This document shows, piece by piece, positions 10,230 through 21,592 of a stretch of 64,000 bases of DNA (positions within the stretch are counted from its first letter, which is position 1; every line of letters starts with the position of its first letter). The notes under the pieces were generated by a model, which was not told the DNA's origin, ran no database searches, and worked only from the letters and a program-made list of their open reading frames with translations. The position numbers and the translations under genes were made by a program. The stretch spans positions 769,406 through 833,405 of the forward strand of contig VZQC01012293.1 in assembly GCA_009823505.1 (NCBI GenBank). Reading direction: 5' to 3'. This DNA is from Rhizomys pruinosus (lineage: Eukaryota > Chordata > Mammalia > Rodentia > Spalacidae).

Positions 10230-11886
10230 CCAACTTAATGGCTGAGAAAGAAAATGCAGCTTTGCAGTGAGTAGGATGTACCAGAAAGTGCCAGCAGAAG
10301 GATTGACTCCTCTGGGCATTGAAGGGAAGAAATGCCTCAGATTGCTGCAGACATCAGGCCCCTCTGTGGATCCTACTAGTAACAACTATTTTTAATGATT
10401 CCTAACGAAGCTTACCTTCTAGGTGCCGCAAAGGTTTTAATACAAGAGACTTTCTTAACTCCCCCCCATAGAATAAGGAGAAATATGATGATGATGAGGT
10501 CGTTCTCCAGCTGTAGATTGGAGCCAGCTGTTATAGAGGTATTCTCTTGTAAAATCAGTAAAACTGCCTTCTTTAATTGACTAATGGACATAGAAACTGT
10601 GAAAAGGATTATTCTCTATTCAGAACCAAATATAATGCTAAAGTCTCCTTAAGCTATGCACTTAAACAAAATATATTAATACAGGAGCTCTGACATCAAC
10701 AATGGATTATTCTACCAAGGAGATGTTGGCCAGGGGATCCAAGCCCCCACAAAAGGTAAAGGCTCCTTGCCTCCAAACTGGGATATCTGCAGGAAGAGAG
10801 GCGATAAGGCCCTGCTGTTGAAGACCTGATATAAACATGGGAAAGATGTATGGAGACCGCACTTGCAAGTATACAGATGGTCTCTGGAATGCCAGAGAGT
10901 GTTACCAAAGGCCACTAAACCAATAAAGCAAATATAGGTCTCCTTGAGTCAAGCAAGACTCCTCCGTCAGCACCAGCTACACCTCATCTGCCTGGAAATA
11001 CTGTGCAGCAGTGGCAGCCATATGTCTGTATATCCCAAATCTAATTGGCTATTAGCTCTCTCCTTGGAGGAATAACCCACGGCTGATGCCACAAGCTTAC
11101 ATCCTCTAATGGTTAGGAGATGTTATAAACCACACGAAGACCCTGCCATACTTAACAGAAGAAAATGTAATTCATGAATTAACATACCATCCAAACATCT
11201 GTGTCTATACCAAAGTAACCTACCATAACAATTAGTACTGTTTAAATACCTATATATCTAATTGCGTGTGCTTCATTAGTAGGATCGAAAGGCTATATAT
11301 TATACTGTTTAAATACCTAAATATCTAATTGCATGTGCTTCATTAGTAGGATCGAAAGGTTAAGCCTGGACAAGCTGGCAGCCCATGAAAGAAAACAGCC
11401 AGAACTGACTAGAGACCAAGACATCAGCTCCAGAGAAAGTAGAGTGTTTTGCTTCTCATCCACCTGTGCCCCTTTTCTAAGCCTAGGGAACAATCTGCGG
11501 AAGAGGGGGCGTGGTAGAATGTAAGGGCTTCGATTGGGGTTAATGGTGAAACTACAACAATATAGACTGGACACTCATTTGATCAACTTGATTGAACATA
11601 CAAGCCCCCCCTGCTGGATGGTGGGACCCATGAGCTGTGTGGGTTTGGGCACAACTGCTTGCAAATTGGTTTTACATGAAGGATGCTTGTACTCACAAAT
11701 TATCACTTATTGTTAAAAAAAATGAAAACAAAACAAAACAAAACAGCAGAGAAAGATGCAGAAAACTTATGGCAGAATGCATGATCTGGGATGGGTAGGG
11801 GTGGGGTGGGGGGAAGGGAAGGGGATATATGCCTGAACTGAATTGGAAAATGATGTATGAAATACACAAAACATCAATAAAAAAAA
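10230..11886 (+). mobile_element. L1-type long 3'UTR repeat, copy A
   Basis: About 1.65 kb clearly homologous to 44188-45696 (shared landmarks: AGAGCCAATT/GGAGCCAGCT, 'GACATCAACAATGGATTATT' against 'GACATCAGCAATGAATCATT', 'ATTAGCTCTCTCCTTGGAGG'). Its last 350 bp match 60019-60343. It ends in a G-rich block (GGGGTGGGGTGGGGGGAAGG), 'ATCAATAAA' and an A-run, as expected for an L1 3' end. An L1 ORF2 end lies 0.7 kb upstream in the same orientation. Confidence 0.75.
11236..11362 (+). repeat. 67-bp tandem duplication inside L1-type copy A
   Basis: Two adjacent copies start with TACTGTTTAAATACC at 11236 and 11303, each ending in 'TTCATTAGTAGGATCGAAAGG'-type sequence. The homologous place in copy B (45234-45300) has only one unit, so the duplication is private to copy A. 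Confidence 0.9.
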
Positions 11887-12880
11887 AGATATTAAATTAA
11901 AAGTAGGACATCAGCAATATTAGCAAAAATTAAGGGAAGAAACAATCCCACCAAGCATTTAATAGAAAACTCTCAAAACCTACTGTTTGGAAAGACCAAA
12001 AATATATGAGAAACTTCAAAACAAAGCCAGCAAATGAAAGGTTAAGAAAGAATAGGATGAGCATAGAATTTAAAAAAAAAAAAAACAGAAAAGAATAAAT
12101 AAAAAATTATTTTCAAAAGGAAAAATATTTTACACAATATGTTTTAAAAACATAGGCAAATTAGTTTTATTCTATAGAAACATAAAATACCAAAATAATG
12201 TAAGTATAATTCTTTTTGATAGAGCAATAAGCAAAACGGCAGCCAAGACGTTGAGGAAATTCTTACACACAAAATGTGCATCCTAGAAATCCGAGTTTTC
12301 TTAATATGAACACTGTATGTCAGCACGAGAAGAACAGCATCCCTGAGCCTCCCTGTGTAAATGGAAACCCAAACCAGTGCAGTGAGATGAAGACAATGCA
12401 CAGGAGAGATCAATGAATACTGAAAAGAAAAAGGATGCCATCCGTTTAAGGAGTGACTTGTGGGCTGCTGGAGGATTCTTGAGGGTCTCTCAGGGGACCA
12501 GGGGTTCACATTCTTCAAAGACACTATTTTCTTCTTGCACTGTGTTGACTTTTGTTCATACCAATGGGGCAAAGCGCTGGTGGGCAAAGCTGATTGTGAT
12601 TTTGAACAAATATAGTCAGTTGCACCAAAATGTACCCAGTGTCTGAAGATACATATTTGCACCCACATACAAATTGGCAGCTTGAACTAAGGATGACTTA
12701 CATTGCTAAAACTTTAATCTTGAGCCTGGAGGACATACTAAAACATTCTGTATGATAAAATGGAGAGAATATACAAGGTGTCTCTCTCTGCTGTGTAAAA
12801 TATTTTTCCCAAGGAAAAGCCTCTCCTGTGGTTGTGTGAGTTGTGAATTGATCTAGCCACATTAAAAACAAATAAATGTT
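11887..12880. other. Intergenic, no feature recognised
   Basis: AT-rich. It contains a 174-codon open frame on the minus strand (12144-12668) that is Leu/Ile/Ser-rich without any motif I recognise. I treat it as chance. Confidence 0.4.
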
Positions 12881-13100
12881 GGGGTTGGAGAGATGGGTCA
12901 GTCGTGATGTGCTTGTACCAGGTGGTCTCGCAGGTGGTCCAATTCATTCCCCTGCACCAACATGGCAGCTAACAATCATCTGTAACTCTAGTTTCAGGGG
13001 GGATCCAGTCCTCTCTTCTGACTTCCACGGGAATCGCATGACAGGGCACACTTACATACATGCAGGCAATACACTCATACACATTAAAAATAAAATAAGT
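12881..13100 (+). repeat. B2 SINE, diverged
   Basis: The head GGGGTTGGAGAGATGGGTCA, then 'CACCAACATGGCAGCTAACA' and a tail with 'GCAGGCAATACACTCATAC'. Confidence 0.9.
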
Positions 13101-13109
13101 CAATACTTT

Positions 13110-14115
13110 AAATAAATGATTTATTATTTCTTCAAGAACTTCACTTGGTATATGCTGGTCAAATTCGTCCCCAACCCCTCCCCTTAACACCTCCCAGACC
13201 TGTAAGCCCTCAACTTCATGTCCTCTTATTTTCCTTAAGAATCCATGCACTCCAGCTTGTGCCGTCCATGTACTTCTGGGTGTGGGGCATTCACTAGAGG
13301 TGGGCAACCAACCAGGAGGCAGCCACAACACCCTTAAAGAAAACTGATGATCGCAGAAGCCATCAACTACCCTTAGCTCCTGAGCTGGAGCTCCAGGGTG
13401 CTCTCGAGCCCTTCCCGCCCACGCGGTGCTGGAATGCTGGCTCGATCCTGTGCCGGTCTATGTGCAGCAACCTGGCTGCTGTGAGTTCTTGAGTGCAGTG
13501 GTCCTGACGTGTCCAGAAGACAGAGTTCTGGTCCAGTCCTCCCTAGCCTTTGGCTCTTAACAGTCTTTTCACCCCCTCTTCTGTGATGGGGCTTGGGGAG
13601 TGGGTGTGATAGAGATGCCTGATTTGTGGCCAACCACAAATACTGTGTCCATTTAGCAGAATGATAGCAGCAGTAGACTCACCTCTGGGTTCTCAGCCAG
13701 GTTTCCAGCACCAGGCATGTGTTTCCTCCTGTGGAGCAGGCCTGAAATCCAATAAAAAAGTATTTGGTTACCCCCTCCCCGCCATACGTTTACACCACTA
13801 TTGCACTGAAGGGCATACCTTGCCATTCCAGTCATTTCTGCAGTTCACGGAGTTCACGCCGCTGGGTAAGTCTATTGATACCTTTTTCTCCTCAGCAGCC
13901 TGCATAGCACCTGCGAGCCCTACAATGGCTAGCCAGCAAGGAGGAAGCTTCCTGGGGAGCACTGACTTGATTTCTCCGTGTCCTTTGGCCAGTGTGTGTG
14001 TTGACTTCAGCAATGTGGCGTTACCATCAAGTTCCAGTGGGGAACCAAAACAGCAGCAATGGCCTGTATTGGGTTTTTTTGAGGGGTCTCTGGAATCCCT
14101 CTGACCAACACATCA
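13110..14115 (-). repeat. Rodent L1-associated interspersed repeat (about 1 kb)
   Basis: The stretch with 'CAGCCACAACACCCTTAAAG', 'AGCCATCAACTACCCTTAGC', 'CAGCCAGGTTTCCAGC' and 'GGGTCTCTGGAATCCCTCTG' matches a sequence I recognise as widespread in rodent genomes, usually linked with L1. The strand given (sense on minus) is a best guess. Open frames in it are short and broken. Confidence 0.65.
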
Positions 14116-14148
14116 GCTACTGGGCTTTTATTTCAGCTATATTTTCTT

Positions 14149-14311
14149 GTGGTTTATTTATTTATTTATTTATTTTTTGTATTTTTGATATTTTGGTATT
14201 TTAGTCCCATCTGGCCTGGAGCTGGATCTGTAGACCAGGCAGGCCTTGAACTCACAGAGATCTGCCTGCCTCTGCCTACCGAGTGCTGAGATTAAAGGCG
14301 TGCATCACCAC
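14149..14311 (-). mobile_element. B1 SINE, antisense, with 14-bp target duplication
   Basis: T-rich tail at the left, then 'GTAGACCAGGCAGGCCTTGA', 'TGCCTGCCTCTGCCTACCGA' and 'GATTAAAGGCGTGCATCACC'. The flanks AGCTATATTTTCTT at 14135-14148 and 14312-14325 are identical 14-bp target duplications. Confidence 0.95.
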
Positions 14312-14419
14312 AGCTATATTTTCTTAAATGGAATATGATTTTATTTAAAAGAATGACTAAAAGACAACTATGAATTTTCAGACTTGGAAATGGCTAAACA
14401 TTTATACAACATATACTTC

Positions 14420-14558
14420 ATTTAGGCGTGGTGACTGACATAAGATTGTAATTCCTGCACTCAAGAGGATCAGCAGGAAGATCACTACAATTTGAGGCCA
14501 GTTGGATCTGTGTATCAAGTTCCAGGCAATACATGATGAAACCCTGTCTTAAAAATAA
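14420..14558 (+). repeat. B1-like SINE, strongly diverged
   Basis: Recognised from 'TTAGGCGTGGTGACTGACAT', 'TTGAGGCCAGTTGGATCTG' and 'GATGAAACCCTGTCTTAAAAA'. Confidence 0.75.
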
Positions 14559-14561
14559 ACA

Positions 14562-14815
14562 GGGCTAGAGAGATGATTTTGAGGTTAAGAGCACTGGCAG
14601 TTCTTGCAGAGGACCTGGGTTCGATTCTCAACACGCACAACACCACTAGCAACTGTCTGTAACTCTAGTTCCAAGGGAGCAGATGCCCTCCTCTGACCTC
14701 CCTGGGCATTGCATGACACAGGTGCATCTAGTTACATGTAGACAATACACTCATACACATACAAATTAAAAATAACAAATAAAATATTTAAAAATAAATT
14801 AATAAATAAACAAAA
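14562..14815 (+). repeat. B2 SINE
   Basis: The head GGGCTAGAGAGATGATTTTG, B box GGGTTCGATTCTC, body and A-rich tail directly follow the preceding B1-like element. Confidence 0.92.
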
Positions 14816-14816
14816 C

Positions 14817-14964
14817 TGGCTGGTGAGATGGCTCAGAGAGCAACAGTGCTGGCCACCAAGTCTAACTACCTGAGTTCAATCCCTGGGACCCACATGGTAG
14901 AAAGAGAGAACTGACTCTCACATGTCCTCTGACTTCAAAACTCTCTGTGGCATGTGCATCCATA

Positions 14965-14965
<1 letters not shown>
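14817..14965 (+). repeat. B2/B3-type SINE
   Basis: The head GCTGGTGAGATGGCTCAGAG and 'GAGTTCAATCCCTGGGACCC' mark a B3-like element. Its 3' end runs straight into the CA and GATA repeats. Confidence 0.85.
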
Positions 14966-14999
<34 letters not shown>

Positions 15000-15046
15000 A
15001 CACATACAAGATAGATGATAGATAGATAGATAGATAGATAGATAGG
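14966..15046. repeat. (CA)n followed by (GATA)n microsatellites
   Basis: CA at 14966-15007 with two interruptions, then GATA at 15010-15044. Both grow from the tail of the SINE to the left. Confidence 0.95.
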
Positions 15047-15449
15047 TAATTAGATAAAAACAACAAACTAAATGAAGGAACAAAAGCACATGTCAAGAAA
15101 AACATGCTATTTGTTGCCAATACTGAAAATTTGCTCTTTGAGCAAATATTAGAGCCTACTAAAGGTACATTGTGAGCCTGAGACTGTTCCAAGAGTTAGA
15201 AAAATTTGTGTTGAGATCAATGATGACATCAAAGGATGTTTTCTGTTACATATAATGCAATAAATTATGTCCATACTTGGATCACCTTCATAACTTCCCA
15301 GCAAATATGCAATAGACCAGAGTGTGATGCAAATAAATCAGGCATGGATAAGTGATCATTAAAAGTACAAGAGAGACCAGTAAGTTTTAATGTAATAGAT
15401 TACAAAATATTATGTGATTCAAGCTTAACGATAACTTTAAAAAATCTAC

Positions 15450-16080
15450 TCCCGGAGAACCCTTAAAAGACTCAAAATGAGCATACCACCTAATCCAGCC
15501 ATACCACTTCTGTGTACAAGACTCATCCTACCACTAAGATACATGTAAAGCCATGTTTATTGCACCTCTTTTCACAATAGTGAAGAGCTGGAACCAACCC
15601 AAGTGCCCCTCAACTGACGAGTGGATAGAGAAAATTTGGAACATCTACACAATGGAGTTCTATGCAGTGGTAAAGAAAGACGATATCATGAAATTTGCAG
15701 GTAAATGGATGGAACTAGAAGATATTATGTTGGGGCTGGAGAGATGGCCTAGCGGTTAAGAGCACCGACCGCTCTTGCAGAGGACCCGGGTTCGATCCCC
15801 AGCACCCACATGGTGGCCGAGAACCGTCTGAAACTCCAATTCCAGGAGAACTCCAGCTCCAAGGGAATCTGACACTCTCTTCTGACCTCCGCAGCATTGC
15901 ACAACACGGGTGCACAAACTTGCATGCAGACAGTACATTCATACACATACAGAAATAAATAAAAAATTAATAAAAAAATAAAAAAAGAAGATACTATGTT
16001 AAGTGAAGTAACACAGTCCCAGAAAAACAAAAATGGTATCCCTCATCTGTGGATTCTAGCACCAAATACCTAGTTGTAAG
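15450..16080 (+). mobile_element. L1 ORF2 3' end, split by a B2
   Basis: L1 ORF2 C-terminal coding remnant (AGCTGGAACCAACCCAAGTG, 'GTGGATAGAGAAAATTTGGA', 'AATGGAGTTCTATGCAGTGG'). It is interrupted by the B2 at 15732-15985 and resumes with 'AGTGAAGTAACACAGTCCCA'. It is too short and broken to be functional. Confidence 0.9.
15732..15985 (+). mobile_element. B2 SINE inserted into L1, 15-bp target duplication
   Basis: A full B2 of the local subfamily (GGGGCTGGAGAGATGGCCTA, GGGTTCGATCCCC). Flanks AGAAGATATTATGTT (15717-15731) and AGAAGATACTATGTT (15986-16000) differ at one base. This gives a clear order: L1 first, B2 later. Confidence 0.97.
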
Positions 16081-17178
16081 GCAACATTAATGTTATATTC
16101 CTCACAATCTGAACACAATTGTGCTCTTGTATTATGAATCCCTAGACAGGTTCTAGAACTAACCTACCATTTACTTTCAGACTATGGATTTTTGGTATAT
16201 GATGGTGGGTAGGTATATATTTTAGAGTAACATAAAGTTAAAATGGAAAAAGGTGAATCAAGAAATATGATATGGAAATAACACACAGTTTGTTTTCAGA
16301 AGATACAATTTTAGTACAGGTGTAATGTGTCAGGCTGGTATAACTTAGCCTTTCTGGGTGCTTAATGACAATACTTAATACCCATACCAATTTGGCCAAG
16401 GGACCTAAGAGATAACTTTATTCCTTGCCCTCAGAGGTCAACTAAGTCTCAGGGAACTATGCATGGGGGCATCTCTTGAAATGTCCTGCAATTGTGGGTC
16501 ACCAGTCTTCCTGTGCAGCAAGGTCTTGGAGATCCACTAATGGGACTTCAGCCTGTATCCAGCCTATAAAGAGGAAAGTCTGCTCATGCTTCAAAAGAGA
16601 AGCCTGGTCTAGCAAGACCTAACTGTGTCTTCAAGTGGATGGAACTGATGATTGAAAAGCCAAAAGGAGCCAGCCCCCCCACACACACACACACTAAAAA
16701 ACAACAACAACAAACAAACCTAGGTTACCCTTGAGGACCAGATTCTCAACTGACCTTGAGAAAACAAAAATCTTGGTTAATCTGGGCTAACTGTGTGGCC
16801 TTAAGCATCCAAAAAAAAAAGCATAACCAGAAATAATCAGTAAGTTCTGAGAAATTGTACTTCAGATACAAAACTTGAGAATCCTCCAAACCTTCAATGC
16901 CAGATGGGGACTACTGAGATATCCAGCTTGTGGACTGAGTGGCTACTGGGATTTCAGCCTCTTCAGTGTGTAGACTGCTGTTATTGGACTACCCAGGCTG
17001 TGTCATGGAGGCCAGTGCAGGAAGTTCAAGACAGGACACATGCTTGCTGGACCTCATTTGGGTGACCATGGCAGGGAGGGACCCCAGTGTGGAGCACAGG
17101 GGCAGGATTGATAGCTGTTTGGGTTTGCCAAGGAGGAACCTTCAAGTACTTCCTTGGGGAAAACATGACATCTTTTGG
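16081..17178. other. Intergenic, possible L1 3'UTR remainder
   Basis: No recognised family. It holds a short (CA)n/(AAC)n at 16676-16715. Part may be the 3'UTR of the split L1 to the left, but it does not visibly match the 3'UTR-like repeats at 10.2, 44.2 or 60.0 kb. Confidence 0.35.
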
Positions 17179-17180
17179 TA

Positions 17181-17182
17181 AA

Positions 17183-17233
<51 letters not shown>

Positions 17234-17280
17234 GAAGGAAGGAAGGAAGGAAGGAAGGAAGGAAGGAAGGAAGGAAGGAA

Positions 17281-17314
<34 letters not shown>

Positions 17315-17317
17315 AAA
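17181..17317. repeat. (GAAA)n(GGAA)n(GAAA)n microsatellite
   Basis: A homopurine compound array with symmetric order GAAA, GGAA, GAAA. The K/E/R open frames over it are artefacts. Confidence 0.97.
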
Positions 17318-17335
17318 TCCTCCCAACTCAGGTGG

Positions 17336-17396
17336 TATGTGTATGTATGTATGTATATGATTATATATGTATATATTTATGTATGTATATATATTG
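17336..17396. repeat. (GTAT)n microsatellite, imperfect
   Basis: GTAT/ATAT units interrupted by TGATTATATATG. Confidence 0.85.
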
Positions 17397-18024
17397 AAGC
17401 AATACAAGCTGGAGGAAAAAAATGGAATTTCCATGTTAAAGTATCAAAAATAAAGAAAAAGTGTCAGTATAAGATCAGACATAATGAAGACTGAAAAAAA
17501 AATCCACTCCCTTGCAGGTGTGTCTGTAACTCTACCGTGGGGAAGAGGAGCAGGAGTTCAAGGGCAGCTGAAAAAGATGGACTTGTTGAGTGTTGTGTGT
17601 AGTAAAGAATGCCTATAGTCAGCTGAAAGAATTATTAAAATATTCTCCTCTTTCTAACTCCGTATGCAAAGCCAGCTATATAAGTGTGCATGTAGATAAA
17701 CTGGAATAAATTGGAATGCAAAAAGAGAGGTTCTGGTCCTTTTCAACTAAATCAGACCTTACGGTGTATCGACGAAACACAAAACAGTAATATTTTTGCT
17801 GCATATTTTTTTGTTTTTGAAAGTAGAGTTTTTATATGTATGTGTATTTATAAATGTGTATTTATATTAATATATTATGGGTTTATTTGTAGTTTAAGTT
17901 AATTGCTACTAATTGCTAACATGTTTTAAAATTTATTTTTCTATTCTTAATATAGGAAACATGGATATACAAACCCATCAATAGTAAAATGTTAAACTTA
18001 CCACACACCCATGCCCAAACAATT
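17397..18024. other. Intergenic, no feature recognised
   Basis: AT-rich DNA with no repeat family or coding signal that I can support. Confidence 0.4.
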
Positions 18025-18059
18025 TCTATCTATCTATCTATATATCTATCTATCCATCC

Positions 18060-18099
<40 letters not shown>

Positions 18100-18133
18100 G
18101 TCTATCTATCTATCTATTTATCATCTATCTAGC
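18025..18133. repeat. (TCTA)n microsatellite
   Basis: Long TCTA array with a few TCCA/TCTG variants. Confidence 0.97.
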
Positions 18134-18139
18134 TATCTG

Positions 18140-18255
18140 TTTATTTATAGAACAGAATCTCACTATACAGCCCAGGGTAGCCATGAACCCACAGTGATTG
18201 TCCTGCCTTGGCCTCCCTAGAGCCAGCCTGTACCACTACACTGGGTGAACGCCTA
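18140..18255 (-). repeat. B1-like SINE, antisense, diverged
   Basis: 'GAACAGAATCTCACTATACAG', 'CCAGGGTAGCCATGAACCCA', 'CTGCCTTGGCCTCCCTAG' and 'TGTACCACTACACTGGG' form the antisense B1/monomer pattern next to the TCTA array. Confidence 0.75.
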
Positions 18256-18281
18256 TTTCTGTTGGTGCTGTTTGCTTGCTT

Positions 18282-18412
18282 GTTTTTTGAGACAGGGTTT
18301 CCCTGGGAAGTCCAGTGGCCAGGCTGGCCTGGAACTCACTACGTAGTACAGATTGGTTTAAAACTGCTGATAATCCTCTTGCCTCATCCTCCGTGGAATC
18401 TCAGGTAGATCT
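18282..18412 (-). repeat. B1 SINE, antisense
   Basis: 'GAGACAGGGTTTCCCTGGG', 'CCAGGCTGGCCTGGAACTCA' and 'CTTGCCTCATCCTCCGTG' identify it. The 5' head is degraded. Confidence 0.85.
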
Positions 18413-20282
18413 ACCACAAGAGGTGTTTTCTGGGAGATAGTGTCTCCCCCTGGGAGGACATGAGGAGTTAGGCTAATCAGATAAGAACAAATGTATTAAT
18501 TAGGATGGTGCTTACCAATGTGAATCTGGGGTCGCACTGATTCTGGAGACTGGTTGTAGCCAGGTAATTATGCTAATAGAATTGGACTTTAGTAAACACT
18601 CTGGGCACCAAGTTTAGGTAAGCAGCTCTACGTGACCAGTCGCCACACTCTGGGGGGACCACAAAGGACTGGTGTGCACTCCTTTCCCTGGCTACTTTTA
18701 ATCTGTATCCTTTCCTTGTAACAAGTATAACTGACCTTGATAGCTCCACATACCAAGCCTGAGGGTAGTCCCTGAAGTGCCAGTTGGTATTAGAAATTAG
18801 AGTAGCAATAAGGACTGCGTCCCAAATGTGACACATCACACAATCATAATCTCATTAATTTTTAAATGTAAAGTTTTCTAAGACCCCAAATTTCTGAATC
18901 ATGAATATATTTCCCATCTAGAGAACCAGAGTCTACTGTCAATGACTACAGTCCATACGTTCAGCAAGGTGAATGTTTAGATGCAAGATGCATGTTCAAA
19001 AACCAATAGTTTCCTCCTATGCACTCAATTCAATAATGAATCAGGCAGTGACATTAAAATAAACCATCAGAAACTACAACATACCCAGGAATAAGTCTAA
19101 GAAGATATAAGCGAGACCTGAATGAGAGAAAAAAAGGCATAGAACTTTCAGTAAGACCTGTTTATGGATCAATATAGTGTTTATCTAACTGAAAAGATGG
19201 AAAGACTTGCTCTCATAAAGCTGCCAACTGTCTCATATTGGCCTATAAATCACATCCAATCCTCATCAAAGTTTCAATAAAAGCTTTGTAAAGAAACTTT
19301 ACAAGCTGACGCTGGGACTCTTTGGGAGAGCAAAAAAACTCAGTATTACATAAAATGTTTCAAATCAGAAGAAAATGAACACATGATCCTGACAGCAAAT
19401 CACACTGAAAGTTTTCTGTGAACAAAACGATCAGTAGTTCAAGTCTTTTCTGGATTTTTGTCTCTGAATTCTGGAAATCTTGGAAAATTAAATATTTCGG
19501 CTTGTTTTGTTCTATTTCTTTCTGCCCCCCGGTACCAACTGGTTTTTCATGTTCCTGGTAGAGTACAACTTTGCACTTGCTTTGCGGCACAACTTGGCCT
19601 CTCTGCCCTAGAAAAGACAGTCTGTCTCCCTACTCCTCTGAAGCTGGCCATGGTCATGTGACTTGCCTTGGCCAATTGGATCTCTGCAACTCCAACGGAG
19701 CAGAACCTTGAGGAAGGGCTTGCACACTTGGGCTCCATTATCTTGGTACTGTGGAAAACCCAGGGCCCTAAGAGTCAGGAGCCAGCATCCCAGTCCCAGG
19801 AATCTCAGATATAGGACCTAGGTGTTTTTGTCACCCCAGCCAGTCTTTAAACAAATGAATTTACTGGTTTCCATCAAGAAAATACTTCATCTACCTTACC
19901 TGCCTGCTAATTATAGTTAAGTGAACCAGAAAAGGCCAGCAGGAAAACGAGCCAAGTCCACTCTTAAATGCTGTTGTGCTCAGATAAATGATTAGAAACT
20001 TATGTCATAAAATTTTGGGTAGACTATTACTCAACAGAGACCAAATAATAAAACCACTAAAGTCCTGGTAGTAACACAGCTTTCAGATTGCATTTGGGGG
20101 TGGACTTGGCACATTCTGGTAGACAGTGCTATTAAATCATTTGAACTCAACATTTCAAACATTGTTTGGACTTCTTGCTTTTTACATTTTGAGAATCTAT
20201 ATGATACCAAATTAGAATCTTAATTTCTTGACACAGATTTAGATTATAAATTCACTAATTTGGTTAGTCGAGTAGCCATTAT
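18413..20282. other. Intergenic, no clear feature
   Basis: Mostly AT-rich low-copy DNA. The 19640-19760 part (CATGTGACTTGCCTTGGCCA onward) looks like an ancient mammalian interspersed repeat, family not assigned. A short inverted repeat TGTAAAG/CTTTACA lies at about 19285-19305. Confidence 0.4.
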
Positions 20283-20283
20283 T

Positions 20284-20460
20284 TTATTGTGCACGTATGT
20301 GTACATGACATTAGTGTGAGGGTGAGGCTGCATGCCTGCCTACTCATATGTGGAAGTCAGAGGACAGCTTGTGGAATCAGTTGTCTCCTTCTCCTTTGTG
20401 TGAGCTCCAGGGATCAAACTCGGGCTGCCATACCTGCTGAGCCTCACAGGCCCTGTAGTC
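20284..20460 (-). repeat. B3-type SINE, antisense
   Basis: 'GGAAGTCAGAGGACAGCTTG', 'GAGCTCCAGGGATCAAACTC' and 'CATACCTGCTGAGCC' are the antisense of a B2/B3 head and body. Confidence 0.8.
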
Positions 20461-20782
20461 AAGTTTTAAGAATCAATTCTTTCATTTACAAAATGGCAAT
20501 TGTAATAAAAAGAACAACAATTCATAAAGACATAATGCTTAAATGATGAGATGCCCATGACATATAATACATATACATAGCAGTCAGTAATACTAATTAC
20601 TGTTACTATTATTTTATATAGTAATAAAATCTTGGTTATTTATATTTTTCCAGAGTTAGTTGTGATTAGAATTGTGTTTATTATTCTTATATTGTGTTGA
20701 ATCTTATTGTTATGATGAAGGATTTCTTGGTTTATTCTCTTGGAAATTCAGTGATTCCATCTTGCTTGTTAAGGTGTGTTGA

Positions 20783-21165
20783 TAGTTGTATTGGATGGCT
20801 TCAGTTGTTGACCTGACACCTGGGAAGAGGGAATCTTGATTGAGCAATTTTCTCCATCAGACTGGTCTGTGCACCTGTCTGTGAGGCATTTTCTGGATTG
20901 TTGAGTGATGTGGGAGGGCCAAGCCCACTGTAGGTGGTGCCAACCCTGGGGAGGTGGTCCTGGGTTGTATAAGAAAGAAGGCTTAGCACAGGCCAGAGGA
21001 GCAAGCCAGTAAGCAGAGTTCCTCCATGGTCTGTGCTTCAGCTCCTGCCTCCAGGTTCCTCCCCTGATTTCTCTCAAGGATGAACTGTGATCATGTAAAA
21101 CATATTTTTCTCCTTGGGTTTAGTCAGAGTGTTTTATCACATCACTAGAAATCAAACCAGGACAA
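20783..21165 (+). repeat. Common rodent interspersed repeat (about 370 bp)
   Basis: The order 'GACCTGACACCTGGGAAGAG', 'GGAGGGCCAAGCCCACTG', 'GGGTTGTATAAGAAAG', 'GCAAGCCAGTAAGCAGAG', 'TTTTATCACATCACTAGAAA' is one I recognise from many rodent loci. Related copies lie at 36358 and 52210. I do not assert a family name. Confidence 0.75.
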
Positions 21166-21203
21166 TAGTATTTGTCTCTGAAACACTTTAATATTTAAGT
21201 ATC

Positions 21204-21447
21204 GGGGGCTGGAGAGATGGCCTAGCAGTTAAGAGCGCCGACTGCTCTTACATAGGACCCGGGTTTGATTCCCCAGCACCCACATAGTGGCTGAGAACCG
21301 TCTGTAACTCCAATTCCAGGAGAACTCCAGTTCCAGGGGAATCCGACGCCCTCTTCTGACCTCCGTGGCATTGCACGACACAGGTGTACACACTTGCATG
21401 CAGACAATATATTCATATGCATAAATAAATAAAAAATTAAAAAAAAA
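21204..21447 (+). mobile_element. B2 SINE with 9-bp target duplication
   Basis: Full local-type B2 including the duplicated 'AACTCCAATTCCAGG'/'AACTCCAGTTCCAGG' body. TTAAGTATC at 21195-21203 and 21448-21456 flanks it. Confidence 0.96.
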
Positions 21448-21475
21448 TTAAGTATCTCTGTCCAGAAATGTTTTG

Positions 21476-21531
21476 TTTTATTTATTTAATTATTTATGTA
21501 TTTATTTATGTATTTATTTATTTATTTATTT
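21476..21531. repeat. (TTTA)n microsatellite
   Basis: TTTA/TGTA array, interrupted. Confidence 0.9.
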
Positions 21532-21592
21532 TTCTGCCCCTGCTCCTCAGACTTCTATCTTCCTTCTCCTGCTGGGATAGTTCTGGGTTCCT

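Noticed and set aside
12144..12668. A 174-codon open frame on the minus strand
   Set aside because: No recognisable motif, biased towards hydrophobic residues and serine, in AT-rich DNA beside an L1-type element. Frames of this length are expected by chance in 64 kb.
15732..15810. tRNA genes at B2 heads (here and in about 15 other B2s)
   Set aside because: A- and B-box-like sequences are present because B2 derives from a tRNA, but the cloverleaf is not kept and each continues into a SINE body and tail.
17087..17494. Lys/Glu-rich protein of 135 codons
   Set aside because: It is a translation of the GAAA/GGAA microsatellite.
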